Below are positions 57,853 to 64,000 of a stretch of 64,000 nucleotides of DNA, one piece after another. The notes under the pieces were generated by a model, which worked only from the letters and a program-made list of their open reading frames with translations, did no database searches and was not told the DNA's origin. Numbering within the stretch: the stretch's first letter is position 1; the number at the start of each line of letters is the position of its first letter. The stretch covers positions 620,001 to 684,000 of the forward strand of contig JACONQ010000016.1 of the NCBI GenBank assembly GCA_014281115.1, in the 5' to 3' direction. The stretch is from Laburnicola sp. R22_1. Its lineage: Eukaryota; Ascomycota; Dothideomycetes; Pleosporales; Didymosphaeriaceae. The position numbers and the translations under genes were made by a program.

Positions 57853-59723
57853 ACGTACTTTGCACTCGAGTCGGACACTCCATCGAGTCGGACACTTTGC
57901 CAAGACCCCACCAAGTTCTGTACTATTCACGATAGTATAGAGTCAACATGAACTATTTTCAATAGTCTAAATAGGCTAAACTATTCAGAATCTACTTCTA
58001 TAAGCTGCCTACAGGTTTTTTTATTGTGCCCAGGCTTGCCGCAGCGTCCACAGCGCCGTTAAGCGGATTCGCCTCCATCAGTGCGCACCCTCTTCTTTGC
58101 CTTCTTGCCATCACTACGCACCCCAAAGTCCTTTAGAGTAGCCAGTCGCTGGCCCTCTTCAACTGTAAGGACTCCTTCTTGCTGCAATCGCTTTCTTTTA
58201 TATAATTTACGTCGTGTGGCAGCCTCATTAGCAGCTTGAAGTTCGGCGTTGCGTTTGGTCATCAACACCAAAGAATGCCCCATCAGCTCAGCGCCTTTAA
58301 CAAGCTTTTCCACCGCCTCAACCATATAAGTTAGGGAACTATCCACATGCCTTTAAATCCTCTGCTTAACCAGCGTCGATTGCGACCCAAGTTCTGTACT
58401 ATTTCGCGGAGTTTGCGACTCCCATGTACTATCGCGAATAGTACAAAGTGGAGGCGTACGCAGGCGGACGTCAAGCTGCGATATCACAGCTTCTAGGTTG
58501 TGGGGCACTAGGCCAGCACCTCGAAAGCCTCCTTTGATATTACTTTCAGTAAACGAAGCCTTAAAAGCAGCAATAAAGCAAGGCAGGAACTCGATTTTAG
58601 TGATGTGCGTGATGTGGTTGCGCATCAAATCCTCAGCTTGGCGCCCATACGCCTTTTTTAAAGGCGCGAAACAGCCCACATCAAGTGGCTGCAAGAGGTG
58701 CGACAAATACAAGGGCATACAGAGAGTAACAATATTGCTCTTCTTGCAGTAATCCTGGAATTCGAGCGAGTTGTGACTTTCGTGGCCATCGATAATGAGC
58801 AAACATGCTCTACTAGTAGTACGCCTCTTTGTATGCTCATCAAAGTGCTTCAGCCATTGTAGACCAAGCTCATTTGTCGTCCAGCCGTTCTCAGAGACTG
58901 CAATAACCCAATCATGAGGTAGATCCTTCTCCTTATACCAGGCGGAGAGGTGGTGCTTGCCCCCGAAGATAATGAAGGGTGGGATCCACCAACCCATCGC
59001 GTTGATGCCTTGGATGACTGTTGTCCACTCCCTATTGCCCTGCTGCACCTGCTTTGGCCGTCCTCGACGCTCAGAGCCTGTGACTACTGCTCCAGTCGAT
59101 ATCATGCCCATCATAAAGCCTGCTTCATCAAAATTGTAGGTGTCCTCGTCCAGGATACCATGTTTGGCCTTCATATTCTCCACAAGCTGGAACCAGTCTT
59201 GTATCACCTCAGGATCCTCCTAGAGAGCTCTCTTGTAGTCGTACTTTCGATTGAACTTAACTTTAAGCTCTGGCTGGCGCTTAACAAAGTCATAAGGCCA
59301 CCTCTGGCCAACTGGCTCGTAGTGGCGTGCAGCCAGTAAAGAATTAGCCATATCTTTTATAGCATCGAGCCGAGGCGGAAATCCTCGCGCGTCTAGGTCG
59401 AGTATATGCTCCACAATCGCCTGCTCCTCTCTTATAGTAAGTCTTATTTTGTTGGGTGCGCAGTCGCGTCTAAACGTCTTTCCAGCGCGTCGGTCGCTAA
59501 GTGTACTTCGAGAGACGTTGTAGATAGCTGCAGCGCGTCGCTAAGAGAGTGTCGCGTCTCGTTTGATAGCCTGGATTGCAAGCTGTATATGCGCTTCTTT
59601 TAACGCCAGTGGTTCGTTGTGTGGTTGAGGCATCGCGTTATACTATTGCTGATAGTACGTTTTGGTGGGGTCTTGGCAAAGTGTCCGACTCGATGGAGTG
59701 TCCGACTCGAGTGCAAAGTACGT
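57853..59723 (-). mobile_element. pogo/Fot1-like element E, nearly intact, nested in F
   Basis: The element is 1871 bp with TA at 57851-57852 and 59724-59725. The inverted repeats are perfect for at least 54 bp, start ACGTACTTTGCACTCGAG, contain CGAGTCGGACAC twice, and continue into CTTTGCCAAGACCCCACCA. It is the best preserved DNA transposon of the window. It lies wholly inside element F, so it is the younger insertion. Confidence 0.92.
57981..59633 (-). pseudogene. Fot1-like DDE transposase of element E, broken by four stop codons
   Basis: One uninterrupted frame of 551 codons runs from ATG 59633 to TAG 57981 with no frameshift. Four in-frame stops lie at 59541, 59220, 58353 and 58059. All are TAG or TAA where Gln codons would differ by one C-to-T change. 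N-terminal helix-turn-helix: RRAAAIYNVSRSTL. The middle has a CENP-B-like region. DDE_1 catalytic residues are all present: NFDEAGF, LLIIDGHESH and LQPLDVGCFAPLK. A Lys/Arg-rich stretch precedes the C-terminal knuckle CGRCGKPGHNKKTC, which is intact. As it stands it is inactive. Confidence 0.9.
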
Positions 59724-60481
59724 TAAGTCTTGTATATTACCTGTAGTAGCTTAATAAATTAAGGCTGGCGTTAGCGAGGTGCTGTCGGCGCAAATATAGG
59801 CAATTGTTGTTACCTACTCTCTATTGCTGTCCTGGAGCATTTGCTTGTGAGGGCCCTGCTTATACAGCTGCCGCGAGAACACTCTTTTCATCTTGGTGAG
59901 CACTCTAATAAGGAACCCTTTTTCATCCATATTGTACATATGGCGACTGTCGATATCGTACTAGGTTATTTTGTCGCCTAAAAGCTTAAAGTATAAGGCG
60001 TATTTGGTAGCAGAATCAGCGCGGTGGCGACAGGCGTCGATACTAGTAGTCCATCGCGATATGAGCTTAATATTGTTGCGGGTAATAAAGCGCTCAACCT
60101 AGTTTTTGCCTGGCTCTTTTCTGGCTATTTCTGTTGCAAAATTTTAGATTATTTGCTTTGTATGAGGCAGGCCTCTCTTATTAAGCTTATATATGTAGTT
60201 TACAAGCTCTTTTTCTTATGTGGTGTTGAGAAATTTCTGCTCATTTGCCCTCTCTATGTGGCTTTTATTGATCCCGCGCGCGCGCCGCGATAAAGTTGAT
60301 CGCTTAACGCCAAATAATTTGGCAATTTTGGTGTAATTAGGCTTTTCGCCTGCTGGCAAGCTTTCGATTGCTGTCAGCGCGGCCTCCATAGCGTTAATAT
60401 TAGTGGAGTTATGAGCGTTGATAAACTACGTGGATTTTTTCAAAACCGTGCATTTGGTGGGGTCGTGCATTTGGTGATTAG

Positions 60482-61801
60482 TCATGGTAGCAGCTCGCCG
60501 CTTTTATATGGCCCGTGCGCCGAACCCATCACATAAAAGTGCGCCGCCCTCGCCGCCCTACCCTCCTCCATCCATCGTCTCTTTACTCCCAACAACCCCT
60601 TCTCTCCTAATTGGTCGCTCGGACTCGCCCGTGAGGCATTTTTTCACCCTTGGCAATCATGCAACCATGTGCACTTGCCGGATAGGCTCCCGTTTTCGCC
60701 CCCTTGGTGGACCGACGACAAGGGCGCTGCACCGTATCTGAGTCAATACTCATGTTGTCTTCGATGCTCCGCAAGCAGCTCTCCGCTACTCTGGATTTCG
60801 GCCGCTCTGGGTCCCTCGCCTTCCCCATGACTGAGCAGTGTTCATGGCATCTGTCCTCTACTCTGACACTGCCGATGAACGAAATCCAGCCATTTCTTCG
60901 GGTCCTCCTTTCAGAAGGTGCCGCATACCAGCTCATCTCGGAGATCGTCGACCTGCCACGTCATCCATCACGCCGGACGGCAACCCTCGATAGCGTCTGA
61001 GCGGGAGGGACCAGGTCCGTGCAATCTCAGCTGGGCCGTCAACAATTTAGCGGAACTGCAAGCCTCGGGAAGGTGATTGGCCTGGACTGCCATTGCTGCA
61101 AAGTCAGTTTCACGAGAGGTCAGATGAGGCAGACTCGGCTAGGCTACGACCCGCTCTACAGCCAGGCGGGACGGTACAGGCACGTACTCGCCCAGTCTGC
61201 ACTCGACACCGATTGGTGGAGCCTGGGTCCGCTTGACTGCATGAATGACGGCAGGTTGCGTTCCAGCGTCACAGAGTAAGCGGAGGCAACGGCTAGAGCG
61301 GCCTCTTAATCAAGCAGGAGCCCGCTCGGGCGCCAATCTGCCTCCATGATTCGGTCCACTCCCCACGCCAGGAACGTCAAGTTGGAGGCTTGAATGAAGA
61401 TATGAGCCCAAGTATAGGTCTCGGAAGTGCCGACGAGTGGAGAGCCATTGCTGGGAGCCCCCTGATCAGCGTGCGGGCACCGGATCAGACGGCATTGTTA
61501 TCTACAAGCTCGTACGATTGTTGGGCGGCCTCTGACGAAAAGGAGATGGATCCGCTTCCTACGGCATCTCTTCTGGGAAGCTGGCGCCACCGTTCCTCGG
61601 TCTCGGGGCGAGTATTGGTGGGATATGTGCTCACGGCTCCGTCCGACGGCGAAGGGGCTTAATGCGAAGGCTGCACCATTGCTAGCATTCGGCGGCTGTG
61701 CGAGCTCGGGCGCGGAGAGCTCCTCAAGCGTGCTCATAGCCTACTTAAACTCGTTTCCCGCTTCCCTAAAATCCCTAGGACTTCTAAAAACCAACGCCTC
61801 G
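60482..61801. other. GC-balanced region upstream of the chromodomain gene
   Basis: Open frames at 60704-61000, 61019-61279 and 61390-61662 lie on the plus strand, with overlapping minus-strand frames. None shows a recognisable domain and I could not link them by convincing introns. They could be promoter and leader, upstream exons, or a degraded gene. I see no repeat. Confidence 0.4.
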
Positions 61802-63601
61802 ATGACAACACTTCTCAGTACTTTTCCTGTCCAGCAGATGCCAGGCCCCCTCCAATTTGTACCTTATGACGGGCCTCCAAAGCAGACCCCTCGAAGGCTC
61901 CAAACGAAAACGAAAGCCCTTCCTGGTGACAACGAGTAAGTACCTCAGTTTCGCTGACATTCTGGGTATCGAGCCTGATTCGAACAGTATAAGGGGGGAT
62001 GGAGAGGATCTTGCACACGCGGCGCATGGTGTTGAAGTCGTCGATTTGACGTGCTCAGGTAGGCATTCCTATAGACGACGTATTGTTGTCATTGTTTCTG
62101 GGATTCTATGACAGCTAATAGAGATGTAGCCGACAACGAAGGCGACTACGAAATCAGCGGCAATGGAAGAGAAGGCAACGATTTTGGCAGTCGGTTGAAT
62201 CGATCCCAACAGATAGCCAACTCGCGCATATATGGTACGTCTGATGATGAAAGCAGCGACGATGGCGACTGCGCTGATGGAGATGACTGGAGTGGTGTCA
62301 CCGAACGCGATGATGATTGGTCCCTTCCTCACCGAGACAGAAGCGTCGACTACGAGCAAGACGGACATGCTGGGGAAATCCCACTTGGGACGCTTAAGAG
62401 CCTAACTCAAAATTATAATGCTGAGCGCGGTAGCCAAGGTAAGTGGCCTCTCGAATCGGTGTGCTTATCTGTCCTGTGTCTAACATTGTACAGACATCGC
62501 ATCCAGCATTGACGAAGACGAAGGTGAAAGGGAGCGCAATTGCCCCTCGTCAAGATCAAGGTGCAGCAGCGTTCCGCAAGATGCTCCCTATTCCGCACGG
62601 CCTGCAGCCACTGAAAGCCCGACACTCTCGCCTTCAAGCGGCAAAATCCAGGCGGGGGATGCTGTACCTCATGGCGATCTATTGGTCATGGCGGATGACG
62701 GCATCTCCTCTGGCGACCGGTTACTCCAAAAGACTAGCACTCATGCCATTCTAGATCCGATGGTCGAACCACGGCAGTCGCAGAGACCTAAGCCAACGAG
62801 TGATCCAGGTAAGCGCCCAGGATCTGTAAATGCGTTTGCCGTGCCTAACAATAGCAAGGCGAATATTCACCGCTCAGAGGCGTAAACAGTGGAGGTGATA
62901 ACCAATGTCACAGCGATGACAATGGTGATGACAGCCACGACCGGAGGATGAGCAGCCGGCGGCTGGTTCAAAAACGGAAACGCGATGCTTCGGTCAGTGC
63001 TGTAGGCCGCAAGTGGCACAGTCGCACATCGAGTAGAAAATCGAAGCAGATGCCTACGAAGGCCGCGCACGCTCCAGTACAGCGACCTCGATACCTTCCC
63101 CCCTGTCCTCCGCAAGCTACTCCGAAGGTACGGCTATGCGCGTATGATGAGGTGCAGTGTAATGAAGACTCTGGCGCCGAGAGTTGCAGCGACAGGGCAA
63201 GAAATGATGAGAAGAACAGCTGTGCCAACTCCAAGGAGTTGCAGAACACAGATCAGTTGGTGCTCAACCAGGGAAGTGCAAGTGACAATACCGAATACGA
63301 GGTAGAGCGGATCCTGGCAGTCCGTCTGCGTCGAGGAAATCTGAAGTATCAGGTCCAATGGGTTGGATATGAGGCTGATCCGGAACGGTACAACGCATCT
63401 AACTTCAAAAACAGCCCAGTCAAGCTCCGTGAGTTCCACGAGGCTAATCCTACCGTGCCAGGTCCTCCAAAACCGCTTAGTCACTGGGAACGGTGTTGCG
63501 AAGAAGACAGGGATGCAGATGAATTTTCAGACGATGACAAGCCCTTCAAAACTGCGCGTGAGGGACGTAGGGCTGTCAGGTTGTGTCGAGCAGCGATCTG
63601 A
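61802..63601 (+). CDS. Chromodomain-containing protein
   Basis: Five exons can be joined in frame: 61802-61935, 61988-62058, 62115-62438, 62494-62808 and 62859-63601. They total 1587 nt (528 residues). All introns are 50-56 bp GT-AG with CTGAC or CTAAC branch sites. Most of the protein is low-complexity and hydrophilic, with acidic runs (DDESSDDGDCADGDDW) and a basic stretch (RRLVQKRKRDAS). A chromodomain lies near the C-terminus (about residues 427-480, bases 63293-63455): EYEVERILAVRLRRG, then YQVQWVGYEADPERYNASNF. The aromatic-cage positions (Tyr, Trp and Tyr) are present, so methyl-lysine binding is plausible. The RT/integrase motifs of a retroelement are absent, so it looks like a host gene rather than an integrase tail. 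Target and process are unknown. The start is the first ATG of the exon and could lie further upstream. Confidence 0.78.
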
Positions 63602-64000
63602 GCTCTCTGGAAAATTAGAGTGTGGGCACTTTCAGTCTTCACCCCTAGAATTGGTTTAGTTTCATCATCTCTAATTCATTCTGACTAGTATAGCGTCACA
63701 TAGCACGACCGTATCAGCAGGACTCGTGATGCACTTGGTATGCGGACGATTATGCTGACGAGGACAACTTCAGTCACGCCTAGAAACCATGCACGATGTG
63801 CAACACCATGACAACGGCCCGCTGTCGCCTTGTTTGCCCCACGCAAATTTCTCCGTCGCCGGCCGTATTGGTATAGTTCAATGGGCGCTTGCGGCCTTTC
63901 AATAGCGTGCACGTTCGGGTAGAGGTGTAGATCCATGTACGACAGGCGGGATTCGGGTTATGCTAACTATTGGGTCAAATGAGAAGATCTAACTTAATGT
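63602..64000. other. Downstream flank to window end
   Basis: This is balanced-composition sequence after the chromodomain gene. A minus-strand frame (63685-63936) has no recognisable domain. Nothing else is supported. Confidence 0.5.

Larger units (their letters stand above)
56497..60478 (-). mobile_element. pogo/Fot1-like element F, interrupted by element E
   Basis: The ends carry a doubled CCACCAAATGCACG motif in inverted orientation (left about 56498-56527, right about 60446-60476). Without the insertion the element is about 2.1 kb. The minus strand carries a decayed transposase: the part 57480-57790 contains a GLTNNEIGLAWLKQ-like stretch, and the C-terminus at 56820-57060 is a Lys/Ala/Gln-rich coiled coil. 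The N-terminal part lies at 59726-60470. Terminal bases are uncertain by a few positions because the TA flanks do not align perfectly. Confidence 0.75.

Noticed and set aside
60704..61662. Three plus-strand frames as a possible gene
   Set aside because: No family resemblance and no convincing introns to join them; kept only as an unassigned region.
63855..63890. tRNA-like A-box string TGGTATAGTTCAATGG
   Set aside because: No matching B box, acceptor stem or anticodon arm at the right distance.

Overview
The window looks like nuclear DNA of a filamentous ascomycete (Pezizomycotina, perhaps Dothideomycetes; the class is inferred from style, not proven). Gene-rich, GC-balanced blocks with short introns (about 46-74 bp, GT-AG, CTAAC/CTGAC-like branch sites) alternate with AT-rich blocks packed with dead transposons. 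The decay is mostly C-to-T and G-to-A, with many TAG/TAA stops where Gln or Trp codons are expected. This fits repeat-induced point mutation (RIP).

Layout. 1-3.4 kb: the C-terminal part of a cell-wall-integrity MAP kinase kinase and a complete six-exon cytosolic phenylalanyl-tRNA synthetase beta subunit. 3.5-43.2 kb: an AT-rich repeat block. Its core is a very large inverted duplication (4259-17233 against 22743-32382, arms about 9.6 kb once later insertions are removed). The arms hold a Copia-type LTR retrotransposon, a second Copia fragment, several LTRs of the same family and a truncated pogo/Fot1-like transposon. The spacer holds a long-inverted-repeat element split by another Fot1-like copy. 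To the right follow a Tc1/mariner relic, fragments of an unclassified repeat, a solo LTR, a Ty3/gypsy-like relic and another Fot1-like element. 43.2-53.8 kb: a gene island with a rhodopsin-domain membrane protein, an LAT-type amino-acid permease, the PP2A scaffold subunit A, a dithiol glutaredoxin and an LMBR1-domain membrane protein. 53.8-60.5 kb: AT-rich repeats, then a Fot1-like element nested inside another. 60.5-64 kb: GC-balanced sequence with a five-exon chromodomain gene.

The host genes look like ordinary housekeeping or signalling genes and do not form an obvious cluster. The repeats allow an insertion history to be read. Clean TA target duplications, plus matching empty sites elsewhere in the window, show that Fot1-like copy A and an 1100-bp insert entered only one arm of the inverted duplication, so they probably came after it. 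Copies A and B share the same inactivating mutations, so a dead copy was probably moved by transposase supplied in trans. The different Fot1-like families have different outer inverted repeats but share a subterminal TTGCCAAGACC-type motif. No rRNA, tRNA, CRISPR or telomere sequence was recognised.
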